This document shows positions 8,246 to 16,432 of a stretch of 64,000 bases of DNA, piece after piece. The notes under the pieces are model-generated. The model made no database searches and was not told where the DNA came from. It was given only the letters and a program-made list of their open reading frames with translations. Every line of letters starts with the position of its first letter. The stretch's first letter is position 1. This DNA comes from Methanocella arvoryzae MRE50 (GTDB lineage: Archaea; Halobacteriota; Methanocellia; Methanocellales; Methanocellaceae). Where the stretch lies: assembly GCF_000063445.1 (NCBI RefSeq), contig NC_009464.1, positions 2,666,001-2,730,000 on the forward strand. The letters run 5' to 3'. The translations under genes were made by a program, and so were the position numbers.

Positions 8246-9271
8246 CTATAGTTTATACCTGAGCTGCATGCGTATCTTCACATCTTCCGGCCCGTCGTTA
8301 TTCATGACAATCCAGTATACGTCATCGTGCGGAGGGATGAAGTCGAAGGTTTCGTTGACGGCGTCTTCCTTTGTCACGTAGGCGCTCCACCCTGCGGTGC
8401 CAGAATTATACGCGGTGAAGTTGTTCTTATCCATGATCATGACGTCGATCGGAGTACCGTAACTCTCGAAGTGCATCCTGGTCAGCTTCCCGGTGCTCAG
8501 GCCAAAGCTTGTCCATGCTGACGAGTTGCCAGGGATTGTCTGTGTCCAGTTGGAGTAGCTGGAATTAGCCCCGAACTCCTCGTCGTAGAAACCGAACTGG
8601 CCACCCTGAGTGGCGCCGCCGGCGGTGCCTGCCACCAGTATGACTTCTGCCGCCTCATAGACTGCCGCTACGCCGAGCAGCAACGCCACCACGATCAGCA
8701 GCTTGCCGATGTCTATGATCGCCTTCTTGTATGCCTGCAGCCGGGAATCGGTTCCGAACGACTGCGGCTTCAGCAGCGCAATCAGCCCTCTGGTGCAGGC
8801 AAACATCGCTACGACGTAGGCCTCCCCTTCCAGCAGGAGCGTCAGGTAGTGGGGTGCCAGAACGCTCAGCGGCATAATGCCTGGAACGGGCACGACCAGC
8901 ATGATGCCCCATAGCAGAGCCCTGTAAGCGCAGAAGAGCAGTGCCCAAAATGGCAGGATCAGCGAGGGTATGATGATCATGCCGACGGTCCCGAAGAAGA
9001 AGTTAACCACGAACGTAATTGCTGCTGCTATGATGATATTGCCTGAAAGGTAAGCGTCTCCGACTATGGAGAGCGGGCCTGCCGAGCCGTAGGTCTGGCT
9101 GGTAGCCGCTATCAAAGATATCTGCAGGTCGGGGTATGCGAGAGCGATCAGGGCTCCGAGGAGAATGGCGCCAAAGTATATGGCATTGATGATCAGGAAC
9201 AGTTTCCAGTCCTTGCGGAAGATAGTCTTGACATCTTCGAGGAGGCGCATAGCTGGATGATCAATATTCAA
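8246..9271 (-). CDS. SpoIIM-like multispanning membrane protein with extracellular C-terminal domain
   Basis: Residues 1-215 contain about five to six membrane helices and conserved features of the stage II sporulation M (SpoIIM/DUF95) family, including the PVPGIMPLSVLAPHYL loop followed by helices. The C-terminal ~110 residues, beyond the last helix, form a predicted extracellular beta-rich domain with aromatic and Asp/Asn-rich motifs (FDFIPPHDDVYWIVMNN). Archaea do not sporulate, so the family role here is probably envelope-related and unknown. The beta domain is not part of the core family. The promoter region is shared with the divergent DUF504 gene. Confidence 0.65.
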   Translation of the reverse strand: MNIDHPAMRLLEDVKTIFRKDWKLFLIINAIYFGAILLGALIALAYPDLQISLIAATSQTYGSAGPLSIVGDAYLSGNIIIAAAITFVVNFFFGTVGMIIIPSLILPFWALLFCAYRALLWGIMLVVPVPGIMPLSVLAPHYLTLLLEGEAYVVAMFACTRGLIALLKPQSFGTDSRLQAYKKAIIDIGKLLIVVALLLGVAAVYEAAEVILVAGTAGGATQGGQFGFYDEEFGANSSYSNWTQTIPGNSSAWTSFGLSTGKLTRMHFESYGTPIDVMIMDKNNFTAYNSGTAGWSAYVTKEDAVNETFDFIPPHDDVYWIVMNNDGPEDVKIRMQLRYKL

Positions 9272-9362
9272 ATATTAAAGTTTTACCTGCACGCAGAAGC
9301 ACAGGAAATTCCCGGGGCTTCCCGGACTAAATTATAATCTGTCCTTTCATCATATCTTATAG

Positions 9363-9629
9363 ATGATGCATGTAAGCCCGCGGGATGTATTGAACAGGCT
9401 CAAATGGAAGGCCGGCGAAAGCCTCTCAGATGCAACCATCTACTATGTGAGCCGGGGCAGCCCCGGGGACTCGGCTACGGTGAACGGTGACGAGATCAAG
9501 GAAATAGGGGCCTTCGGTCTGGAGCTGGAGTCCGGCGCTGTAATCCCGTACCATCGCATATACAGGATAGACTACCGGGGCGGCATAATTTTCGACCGGC
9601 TGTGGTACAGGCATACTCTGAGGCACTGA
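9363..9629 (+). CDS. DUF504 / UPF0248 family protein
   Basis: This 88-residue protein matches the archaeal DUF504 family: PRDVLNRLKWK near the N terminus, a central Y/V-R-G segment (YYVSRGSPGD), and the conserved IPYHRIYRIDY close to the end. These small proteins are widespread in euryarchaea; I know of no established function, though their RNA-binding-like look has been noted. It starts two bases after a short AT-rich stretch (TATCTTATAG), consistent with a leaderless message, and stands divergent from the SpoIIM-like gene. Confidence 0.8.
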   Translation: MMHVSPRDVLNRLKWKAGESLSDATIYYVSRGSPGDSATVNGDEIKEIGAFGLELESGAVIPYHRIYRIDYRGGIIFDRLWYRHTLRH

Positions 9630-9673
9630 CAGTGGCTGATTACAGCGATACCGACTCCTGCGGCGGATCAGTT

Positions 9674-9908
9674 GCATGAAAAATTTTCATTGGTATGAGT
9701 CGAAAATACCGCCAAGTCCGCCAAGAGGCCAAGCTCGCCAAGAGCTAATTTTTTCATTGGGTGCCAGGGACTTTTTCTATCGGAACCACGCCGATCACTA
9801 ATTATAGTTTGGCGTTCCATGAAAAATTGTTATCTTGGCGTACTTGGCACCTTGGCGGACTTGGCGGTATTTTCGACCTATACCGGGCCAACTTTCAATT
9901 TTTCATAG
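9674..9908. repeat. Long inverted repeat built on CCGCCAAG/CTTGGCGG units (class A)
   Basis: This intergenic region of over 350 bases has no gene. Two arms of about 65-85 bp (9674-9756 and 9819-9908) are near reverse complements. Inside each arm an 8-10 base unit related to CCGCCAAG recurs four times. The arms could fold into a long cruciform or RNA hairpin with a ~60-base loop. Its right half recurs at 48809-48925 with high identity. Confidence 0.85.
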
Positions 9909-9986
9909 CCTCTACCTGAAAATCCATTTTTAATTAGGCGATTGCTCAGAATATCTTTATATAACTTTGACTGATAATTTTCCCGC

Positions 9987-10649
9987 ATGGCCTCCACCAT
10001 CCTGTCCACCGGAAACAGCTTCACAAATGCATACCTTCTGAAAGACGACAAAGCTGTAGCCATCATCGATGCCGGCCTGCCGGGGCACGAGAAAAAGATC
10101 TTTGCCGCGCTGGAGGCTGATGGCATCGCAAGGGATCAGGTAAAGCTCATCATCCTCACCCACGGCCACGGCGATCACTACGGCAGCCTGAGCGCCCTGA
10201 AAGATGCTCTCCACGTTCCGGTTATGGCCGGCTGGCCCGACGCCAGCTATATCGAGAAGGGTGAAAGTGCCCCAGTCGTGCCTATCAGCCTGGCCGGGAG
10301 GATGATCGGGCTCTTCACCGGGGCAAAGGTGACCCCCTGCAAGGTCGACGTAATCGTCAAAGAGGATATGGACTTGAGCTCTTATGGTATAGATGCCAGA
10401 GTCCTCACTATGCCGGGCCACACTATAGGATCGCTTGCCGTGCTCGCATCCGACGGTAGCTGCGCTGTCGGCGACAATCTTGCGGCGCTGGTATTCAAAA
10501 ACAGGCCGGGGATGCCACCCTTCGCCGAATCCCCGGAGCTGATCGGTGCCGGGCTCAAAAAGGTGCTGGATAGCGGATCCAGGTACATCTATCCCGGCCA
10601 CGGGAACCGGTGGGATGCATCGACGGTCCGGAAGAAGTTCTTATTATAG
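9987..10649 (+). CDS. Metallo-beta-lactamase fold hydrolase
   Basis: The 220-aa protein has the MBL zinc-binding signature THGHGDHYGS (~residues 52-61, HxHxDH), a second histidine in MPGHTIGSL (~137-145), a metal-bridging Asp in AVGDN, and the terminal YPGHGNRWDAS. These residues define a two-metal hydrolase of the glyoxalase II-like subgroup; likely substrates are thioesters or phosphoesters, but the specific one cannot be told. It is flanked by two repeat-rich non-coding regions and appears to be a single-gene unit with TATA-like TTTATATAAC about 30 bp upstream. Confidence 0.85.
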   Translation: MASTILSTGNSFTNAYLLKDDKAVAIIDAGLPGHEKKIFAALEADGIARDQVKLIILTHGHGDHYGSLSALKDALHVPVMAGWPDASYIEKGESAPVVPISLAGRMIGLFTGAKVTPCKVDVIVKEDMDLSSYGIDARVLTMPGHTIGSLAVLASDGSCAVGDNLAALVFKNRPGMPPFAESPELIGAGLKKVLDSGSRYIYPGHGNRWDASTVRKKFLL

Positions 10650-10751
10650 AATTATCTTGCAGTGTTTCATATACAGTCGTTACTGAAACTTTTTTAACTG
10701 ATGCCCGATCAAATTGTATGGTGTATAGCTCTTGCGTATACTCTAGTGAAG

Positions 10752-11157
10752 GATGACGAACGCTGCGCTGTGCCCCGCGTGATTGCACTGGCTCCCGAGA
10801 TAGCAAGACGAACGCTGCGCTGTGCTAATCCTCACAGATGCCACAGATTCTGATTGATTCCACAGATTTCTCTGCTGAATCCACAGATTACTACTCGATA
10901 TCACAGAAGAAATACGCTAATACTATTAGATCAATGATAGCAATCATAAGAGTACTTAATCAGATTATTTTTTGTTTATCTGTGAAATCCGTCAGAATCA
11001 TCAGATTCTGCGTCATCTGTGCTATCGAGTAGGAATCTGTGGATTCTGTCGTAATCCGTGGAATCTGTGAGGAATAGCACAGCGCAGCGTTTGTTTTGCA
11101 GTCTCACCACACGTTAGCAATCAGGAATAGCACAGCGCAGCGTTCGTTTTGCAAGCT
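10752..11157. repeat. Long inverted repeat with CACAGATT units and GCGCTGTGC ends (class B, copy 1)
   Basis: There is no gene in this ~530-base gap. On the left, AACGCTGCGCTGTGC occurs twice (near 10760 and 10811) and is followed by several CACAGATT units. On the right the mirror image occurs: many ATCTGTG units, then GCACAGCGCAGCGTT twice (near 11080 and 11130). The whole forms a large, imperfect hairpin with a short AT-rich centre (about 10910-10975). A shorter copy lies at 28493-28680. Confidence 0.85.
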
Positions 11158-11181
11158 GAAATAGAAAAGTGAAAAAGGGGA

Positions 11182-12486
11182 TCAGGGGGTGATCCTGACC
11201 CTGTCTCTCGGGAACAGGACTGCTTCCCTGACGTTGTTCAGGTTGAGCATCGTCTGGAGCAGACGTTCTGCACCCAGGCCCCAGCCTGCGTGTGGGGGCA
11301 TGCCGTACCTGAAGGAGTCCAGGTAGAACTTGAAGCTGTCCGGGTTCAGGTCCCGGTCCTCTAAGTTCTTTATCAGTTTGTCGACCCGGTGCTCACGCTG
11401 GGCGCCCGACGACAATTCCATGCGCGGGTGCATGAGGTCAAAGGCCTTGCAGACTTCCGGCCTATCGTCGTAGGCCTGGGAGTAGAATGCCCTGATGTTG
11501 GTCGGCCAGTCCACGATGAAGTAGTGTTCGCCGATGGTCTCGCCGATCACGTGCTCTGCTGCAGTATCCAGGTCGTCGCCCAGCTCTAAGTGGGCGCACT
11601 CCGGGCTGGTCTTCGCGATTTCGACGGCCTCGGTGTACGGCACCCGCCTGAATGGTGTCTTTGGCACCTGTAGGTCGATGTTTAACACTTTAAGCTGGCT
11701 GGCGCAGTGCTCCTTTACATAGTTGTACACGTAGGCGATGGTGTTCTCCAGCAGGATCATGGCGTCCTCATGCGTGGCGAACGAGAGCTCCACATCGATG
11801 GACGTGGCTTCGTTCAGGTGCTTCCTGGTCGCGTGCTCCTCTGCCCTGAAGATGGGGCCGATCTCGTACACCCGGTCCATGCCGGCGGCCATCATCATCT
11901 GCTTGTAGAGCTGCGGGCTCTGGTTCAGGAAAGCCTCCCTGTCGAAATAAGAGATCGGGAACAGCGCCGTGCCGCCCTCGGTGGCAGTGGCGACGATCTT
12001 GGGCGTGGCGATCTCCAGGCAGCCGTTAGCGGACAGGAAGTCCCTGACGGCCTTGATCATATGAGCCCTGATGGTGAATATCGCCGTTACTTCGGGGCTG
12101 CGGATGTCCATGAATCTGGCGTCGAGCCTGGTGTCCAGCTCGGCAGGCACTTTGCCCGTCGGGTCCAGAGGCAGAGGGGTCTCGGCGATCGAGAGTACCT
12201 CGATTTCCGTGGGTATCAGCTCGTAGCCGTTGGGTGCCTTGGCCTCTGCCTTGACTGTGCCGCCTATGGATACTACGGATTCCCTGCTCAAGCCCTTGAC
12301 CGTGTCGATGATCTCTTTGGGCACCTTCTTCTTGGGCATGGTGACCTGTACCAGGCCAGCCCTGTCTCTTAAAATCAGGAAGGCCAGGCCACCGAAGTCC
12401 CTGATCTCGTGAACCCACCCGCTCACGATGACGGCGTCGCCGTTCATCTCCGGCGTGATGTCCTTGGAATAATGCGTCCTCTTCAT
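11182..12486 (-). CDS. aspS: Aspartyl-tRNA synthetase (archaeal type)
   Basis: A class IIb synthetase of 434 aa, the usual archaeal length. The N-terminal OB-fold anticodon domain (residues 1-105; [21 protein letters not shown]) is followed by the catalytic core with motif 1 ([15 protein letters not shown]), motif 2 ([21 protein letters not shown]) and motif 3 ([17 protein letters not shown]). It charges tRNA-Asp. The archaeal form is often non-discriminating and also makes Asp-tRNA-Asn when a GatCAB amidotransferase is present; whether that applies here cannot be judged from the window. It starts 10 bases after hisD, so the two are co-transcribed. Confidence 0.96.
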   Translation of the reverse strand: MKRTHYSKDITPEMNGDAVIVSGWVHEIRDFGGLAFLILRDRAGLVQVTMPKKKVPKEIIDTVKGLSRESVVSIGGTVKAEAKAPNGYELIPTEIEVLSIAETPLPLDPTGKVPAELDTRLDARFMDIRSPEVTAIFTIRAHMIKAVRDFLSANGCLEIATPKIVATATEGGTALFPISYFDREAFLNQSPQLYKQMMMAAGMDRVYEIGPIFRAEEHATRKHLNEATSIDVELSFATHEDAMILLENTIAYVYNYVKEHCASQLKVLNIDLQVPKTPFRRVPYTEAVEIAKTSPECAHLELGDDLDTAAEHVIGETIGEHYFIVDWPTNIRAFYSQAYDDRPEVCKAFDLMHPRMELSSGAQREHRVDKLIKNLEDRDLNPDSFKFYLDSFRYGMPPHAGWGLGAERLLQTMLNLNNVREAVLFPRDRVRITP

Positions 12487-12496
12487 GTGATAACCT

Positions 12497-13762
12497 CTAG
12501 CTAAACCTCTTCATGACTGATTTTGCGTGAGCGTCAAAGCCCTCAATGTTCGCGAGGGCGACGATTATATCCCGGATGTTCTCCAGGCCCTCCTTCTCAA
12601 TGTACTGAACGCTGGTAGTCTTGAGGAACTGCATCACGTTCATGCCCGAGAAGGTCTTCGCGTACCCGCCGGTCGGCAGCACGTGGTTGGCTCCGCTGGC
12701 GTAATCGCCCGCAGCCACCGGGGCGTATTCCCCGACGTAGATTGTGCCGGCGTTCCTTACTCCGTTCAACACGGGCATTGGGTTTGCGACCATGATCTCG
12801 ACGTGCTCAGGGGCGATCTCGTTGCAGGCGGCTGCCGCCGCCACAAGATCATCGGTGACATAAATGACGTAGCCGGCTTTCTCGATGATCTGCTTCCTCA
12901 GGGCGCTCGAAGTCTGCAGCTTTATCTCCGAGTCCACGGCTTTCGCCAGCGCCTCTGACGGCGTGATCAATACTGCCAGGGAGTTCACGTCGTGCTCCAT
13001 CTGGGCGATCATGTCCGAAGCGATCAGCACCGGGTTGCCGGTCTCGTCGGCGATAACGACGATCTCGCTCGGCCCTGCAGGCATGTCGATCTCTGCGGCT
13101 CCCCTCACGTACATCTTCGCCGCTGTCACGTAGGCGTTGCCCGGGCCGACGATCTTGTCCACCTTGCGGACGCTCTCGGTACCGAAGGCCATCGCGGCAA
13201 TTGCCTGTACTCCGCCCACCCGGTAGATCTCGTCAGCGCCTGCCATGGCGATTGCGGTGATTGTCAGCGGGTGTATTGTGCCATCCTTCCTCGGCGGGGT
13301 GCAGGCGACGACTTCCGGCACACCTGCGACCTTGGCCGGGATGATGAGCATGAGGGCGGAAGACGGGTAAGACCCGGTGCCGCCGGGCACGTAGGCTCCG
13401 GCGCTGGCCAGTGCCGTATATTTCTGCCCGAGGCGGATGCCGGGGCTGACTTCGGTGAGCCACATGTCCGACTGGGGCATCTGCAGCGAGTGGAATGTCT
13501 CGATGTTGTCGAGGGCATGCTGGAGGTGCTCCAGCGTCTCATAGTCGATGAGCTCGAAGGCGCTGTCGATCTCTGCTTCGGTAAGAGCAAAGGAGTCGAG
13601 GTCGACGCCGTCGAACTGCTTCGTGTACTTTCTGACGGCTGTATCGCCGTTGACTTTCACGTCGTCGACTATCCTCTTCGCCGACTCCATGGCCGACTCG
13701 ATGCTGGTCCTGCGCTTAAAGACCTCCTCAAGCGAGCCCAGGCTGGAAAGCTTCTTTATCAT
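12497..13762 (-). CDS. hisD: Histidinol dehydrogenase
   Basis: HisD catalyses the last two steps of histidine synthesis, oxidising L-histidinol to histidine with NAD and a bound zinc ion. The 421-aa length is typical. Recognisable segments include [15 protein letters not shown] (NAD binding), [37 protein letters not shown], the metal/catalytic region IAPEHVEIM, and the C-terminal [12 protein letters not shown]. It lies upstream of aspS in a two-gene unit. The other histidine gene in this window, hisI, is 11 kb away, so the pathway genes are scattered. Confidence 0.96.
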   Translation of the reverse strand: MIKKLSSLGSLEEVFKRRTSIESAMESAKRIVDDVKVNGDTAVRKYTKQFDGVDLDSFALTEAEIDSAFELIDYETLEHLQHALDNIETFHSLQMPQSDMWLTEVSPGIRLGQKYTALASAGAYVPGGTGSYPSSALMLIIPAKVAGVPEVVACTPPRKDGTIHPLTITAIAMAGADEIYRVGGVQAIAAMAFGTESVRKVDKIVGPGNAYVTAAKMYVRGAAEIDMPAGPSEIVVIADETGNPVLIASDMIAQMEHDVNSLAVLITPSEALAKAVDSEIKLQTSSALRKQIIEKAGYVIYVTDDLVAAAAACNEIAPEHVEIMVANPMPVLNGVRNAGTIYVGEYAPVAAGDYASGANHVLPTGGYAKTFSGMNVMQFLKTTSVQYIEKEGLENIRDIIVALANIEGFDAHAKSVMKRFS

Positions 13763-13891
13763 CGGATTCCCTCAGTAAGACATGTCTGCGATTGTGTGAC
13801 CATTATAGATGCTTGAGGTTCATTAAACTTTGCGTTCACCGGAAACTATTTTCTAATGGAACCGCTATGCTTCATTACGTCAAGTGATTTT

Positions 13892-14365
13892 ATGCAGCAG
13901 AATACCAGGTCCTCTTCAGTCAAAATTCGGGAAGCGGGCCTGAAAGATCTGGCCGAAATGCAGCGCCTTGAGCGCATGTGTTTCGACATAGAAGCATTTT
14001 CCAAGTTTCAGCTGAGGTACCTGGTGACGACGCCGACCGGGATATCTCTGGCAGCGGAGATCGATGGCAAGTTCGCGGGCTTCATCATCGGCATCATCAA
14101 CCGGAACAGATACGGCACCTACGGCCGGATTTATACCCTGGACGTGGACACGGGTTTCAGGGGCAAAGGCACCGGCACCGAGCTGACCAGGGCGCTGCTG
14201 GAGCGGTTCAAGGCTTCCGGCTGCGAAAAATGTTTTTTAGAGGTCCGGGAAGACAACGACTGCGCCATTGCTCTTTATCACAAGCTAGGCTTCGAAAATA
14301 AGCACATTATTCCCCACTATTACGCTGAGGGGATCCACGCCATAAAGATGAGAAAAGACCTGTGA
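13892..14365 (+). CDS. GNAT family N-acetyltransferase (RimI-like)
   Basis: The 157-residue protein has the GNAT fold in order: VKIREAGLKDLAEMQRLE (beta1-alpha1), the acetyl-CoA binding motif A VDTGFRGKGTGTELTRALL (R/Q-x-x-G-x-G/A), and the C-terminal EVREDNDCAIALYHKLGFE, which is characteristic of RimI/Naa10-type N-alpha-acetyltransferases. It probably acetylates protein N termini. The start is uncertain: the frame opens at 13856, but ATG 13892 fits the family better. Its 3' end overlaps the convergent next gene by 59 bases. Confidence 0.82.
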   Translation: MQQNTRSSSVKIREAGLKDLAEMQRLERMCFDIEAFSKFQLRYLVTTPTGISLAAEIDGKFAGFIIGIINRNRYGTYGRIYTLDVDTGFRGKGTGTELTRALLERFKASGCEKCFLEVREDNDCAIALYHKLGFENKHIIPHYYAEGIHAIKMRKDL

Positions 14366-14822
14366 GTGGCGCGTAGCGCCCCCTGAGTGCAATGGCCAGT
14401 GCGAGGGCGTTGACGGTCACCAGCACGATCGAGATCAGGAACGCGTCGCTTCCGAGGGCCGCCTGCAAGTTTGCCATATCTGTGCCCGGCGAGTAGTTCA
14501 TCGAGTAGATAGTTGTTCGCAGGGCGAAAAATGCGGGCACTGCTTCTTTTCCTGCCATGGCAATGATTACTGCGGCAACTGTCGTAGCACATAGTCCGGC
14601 CAGTTCCAGCGCGATATATCCGGTGCCGGCAACGGGCGAATGCTCCATGTACGCGTCCAGCCCGATCGGATTGACGTAGAGCGCGAAGACCTCGCCTCCC
14701 AGCGCTTTGACTGCGACAGCGTGAGCGCTCTCATGAATCAGTCCGTAGCAGAAGTTGGCCGCTATCAGCACTGCAGCTAACGAAAGTGTGGCTATTGCTA
14801 TCGAGCCCACCTTGTACCCCAT
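14307..14822 (-). CDS. Small membrane protein with HExxH motif (M50-like metalloprotease)
   Basis: The 171-residue protein has about four hydrophobic segments. The second part of the first helix contains HESAH (HExxH) followed by AVAVKALGGEV, the layout of site-2-protease-like M50 enzymes. No clear NPDG-type third zinc ligand motif is visible; NYSPGTDMANL at ~residue 113 is a candidate. It may be a minimal intramembrane protease or a family member that lost activity. Its last 59 bases overlap the convergent acetyltransferase gene, an unusually long tail overlap for this genome. Confidence 0.6.
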   Translation of the reverse strand: MGYKVGSIAIATLSLAAVLIAANFCYGLIHESAHAVAVKALGGEVFALYVNPIGLDAYMEHSPVAGTGYIALELAGLCATTVAAVIIAMAGKEAVPAFFALRTTIYSMNYSPGTDMANLQAALGSDAFLISIVLVTVNALALAIALRGRYAPLTGLFSSLWRGSPQRNSGE

Positions 14823-14967
14823 GCTACTTCCCTGAGCCCGGGAACATAAAGCCTTTCTCCTGACACCCCGTCAGGGTGGCCTCTTACTCTCCGGACTCCG
14901 GGAAACCGTGCATTAATACGCGCTCATCCTTTTTATTTCTGGAACGCTAATCTATCACTGGACGAAG

Positions 14968-14999
14968 AGTATAAATAATACTGTAGTATTACTGGAGTA
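14968..14999 (+). promoter_or_regulatory. TATA box and tandem operator of the archaeosine operon
   Basis: TATAAATA (14970-14977) is followed by two 10-bp near-identical boxes, TACTGTAGTA (14979-14988) and TACTGGAGTA (14990-14999), spaced exactly 11 bp, one helical turn. The first is itself nearly palindromic. Tandem half-turn boxes are the usual target of ribbon-helix-helix dimers, and the first gene of the operon encodes one, so autoregulation is likely. Confidence 0.55.
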
Positions 15000-15015
15000 C
15001 CACCCGGGTAATATC

Positions 15016-15195
15016 ATGCCTAAGATTTCCGTAGACATCCCGCAGGAGCTTTTAGACGATCTGATGGCTCACGTGGGCGAGGACAAAAAGTACGTCAGCC
15101 AGTCGGACGCCGTCCGGGCTGCCATCAGGCGGCTGCTGGATGCGCTGGACGAGATCGACGAGCGGCGGGGCCGCAAAAAGGGGGCTAAGAACTGA
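15016..15195 (+). CDS. Ribbon-helix-helix (CopG/NikR-like) regulator
   Basis: This 59-aa protein consists of one RHH domain: the beta strand PKISVDIPQELLDDL, a first helix, then SQSDAVRAAIRRLLDAL as the second helix, ending in a basic tail (RRGRKKGAKN). RHH dimers insert the beta-ribbon into the DNA major groove. It starts 17 bases after a tandem operator-like repeat and overlaps the start of queC by the four bases CTGA, so it leads the operon and probably represses it. It is too short to have a ligand domain, so any signal must act directly on the RHH fold or through a partner. Confidence 0.8.
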   Translation: MPKISVDIPQELLDDLMAHVGEDKKYVSQSDAVRAAIRRLLDALDEIDERRGRKKGAKN

Positions 15196-15875
15196 AGTCT
15201 ATCGCTTTGTTATCCAGTGGCCTGGACTCTGTCGTAGCGTTCAAGAAAGAGCACGACGAGCATGGCGTCGCTCTCGCCATCACCTTTGATTACGGCCAGC
15301 GGGCCGCTTCTAAGGAGATTGAGATGGCGAGGCAAATCTGTGCCAGGTACCACGTCAGGCACGAAGTGATCGAGCTCCCGTGGCTTAAACAGATTACGAG
15401 AACTGCGCTGGTCAGCCGGCAGGCTGAGGTGCCTGAGCCGACGGAGGCAGAGCTGGACGAGATCAAGGGCAGGGCACTGGAGACCGCCCACCTGGTATGG
15501 GTTCCCAATCGTAACGGCGCGTTCATCAACATCGCCGCAGCGTTCGGGGATGCTTACGGGTATAACCGGATCGTCTGCGGCTTCAACGCGGAAGAGGGCG
15601 CTACCTTCCCGGACAATACCCCGGCATACGTGGACGCGGTCAACAAGAGTTTGGCCCTCTCCTGCGAGAAGCAGGTGCAGGTAGTAGCTCCGGTGATTCA
15701 CTTCGACAAGGAGGAGATCATCCGGGAAGGTGTCAGGATTGAAGCTCCGCTGGATTTAAGCTGGAGCTGCTATTTCGCAGGGGAGAAGCCCTGCGGCAAA
15801 TGCGAGAGTTGTATGAGGCGGGCCAGGGCCTTCAAGCGGGCCGGAGTGCCCGATCCTTCTCTGGGAGGCGTTTAA
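15192..15875 (+). CDS. queC: 7-cyano-7-deazaguanine synthase QueC
   Basis: QueC converts 7-carboxy-7-deazaguanine to preQ0 with ATP and ammonia. The N-type PP-loop motif (LLSSGLDS) lies at the N terminus, and the zinc-binding C-terminal cysteines are present (CYFAGEKPCGKCESC). In archaea preQ0 is put into tRNA position 15 to make archaeosine. The start is odd: an in-frame TAA at 15186 leaves only CTG (15192) or TTG (15207). TTG would remove half of the first beta strand (KSIAL), so the CTG overlapping the previous stop (CTGA) gives the complete fold. I chose 15192; TTG 15207 remains possible. Confidence 0.9.
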   Translation: MKSIALLSSGLDSVVAFKKEHDEHGVALAITFDYGQRAASKEIEMARQICARYHVRHEVIELPWLKQITRTALVSRQAEVPEPTEAELDEIKGRALETAHLVWVPNRNGAFINIAAAFGDAYGYNRIVCGFNAEEGATFPDNTPAYVDAVNKSLALSCEKQVQVVAPVIHFDKEEIIREGVRIEAPLDLSWSCYFAGEKPCGKCESCMRRARAFKRAGVPDPSLGGV

Positions 15876-15877
15876 CC

Positions 15878-16432
15878 ATGAAGTGTATTATTGCCGATCG
15901 CCCCATCGAGTACGACGGCAGCCAGATAAGCTCGCTGTGGGCTTACACAGTGTACAAAGCACAGGAAGACAGCATCGTGTGCTTCAGGGGCCCATGCGAC
16001 GTGACCCCCGGCCACATGATCGACCTGGAGGACAAGCTGAACGACGAAAAGATTTCCTCCCCGGACATGATCCACTTCATCGTGGAGCACTTCGACTCTA
16101 CGTCCATAGCCCTGGCCTATACCCGCCAGAGGCTGCTGTCCTGCATCGCAGGAGAAGCGCTGCGTGACAGGAAAGTGTTCGCGACGAGGTCGGGCGATGA
16201 CCTGTACTTCGGCGGTGAGAAGGCGTCTATCTCCATAGCCTCGGCAAGCGCGGTCAGCATGAAGATCCACTTCGGCATCAACGTCCGGTGCGAGGAGTGG
16301 GGCAGCCTCGAAAAGGCAGGTGTCACAGATCCCGAGGAGCTGATGGCTGAGATCGGCAGCCGGTACGCTGCAGAACATGATGATATCCAGCGGGATATGC
16401 GTAAGTCCCGGCCTCTGGGGGCGTTTTCGTGA
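15878..16432 (+). CDS. DUF366 family protein
   Basis: The 184-aa protein belongs to the archaeal DUF366 family (CIIADRPIEYDGSQISSLWAY at the start, then CFRGPCDVTPGHMIDLEDKL and FIVEHFD). It lies two bases after queC and overlaps queE by four bases, so it is part of the same message. DUF366 genes are commonly found beside queC/queD/queE in archaea, which implies a role in 7-deazaguanine metabolism or archaeosine formation, but the reaction is not known to me. The start is set by ATG 15878 with GGGAGG 9 bases upstream; the longer frame is not used. Confidence 0.8.
   Translation: MKCIIADRPIEYDGSQISSLWAYTVYKAQEDSIVCFRGPCDVTPGHMIDLEDKLNDEKISSPDMIHFIVEHFDSTSIALAYTRQRLLSCIAGEALRDRKVFATRSGDDLYFGGEKASISIASASAVSMKIHFGINVRCEEWGSLEKAGVTDPEELMAEIGSRYAAEHDDIQRDMRKSRPLGAFS

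Noticed and set aside
10838-11032. 64-aa plus-strand frame
   Set aside because: Lies wholly in the class B repeat; residues reflect CACAGATT units.
12992-13816. 274-aa plus-strand frame
   Set aside because: Antisense of hisD; no family signs, hisD is certain.
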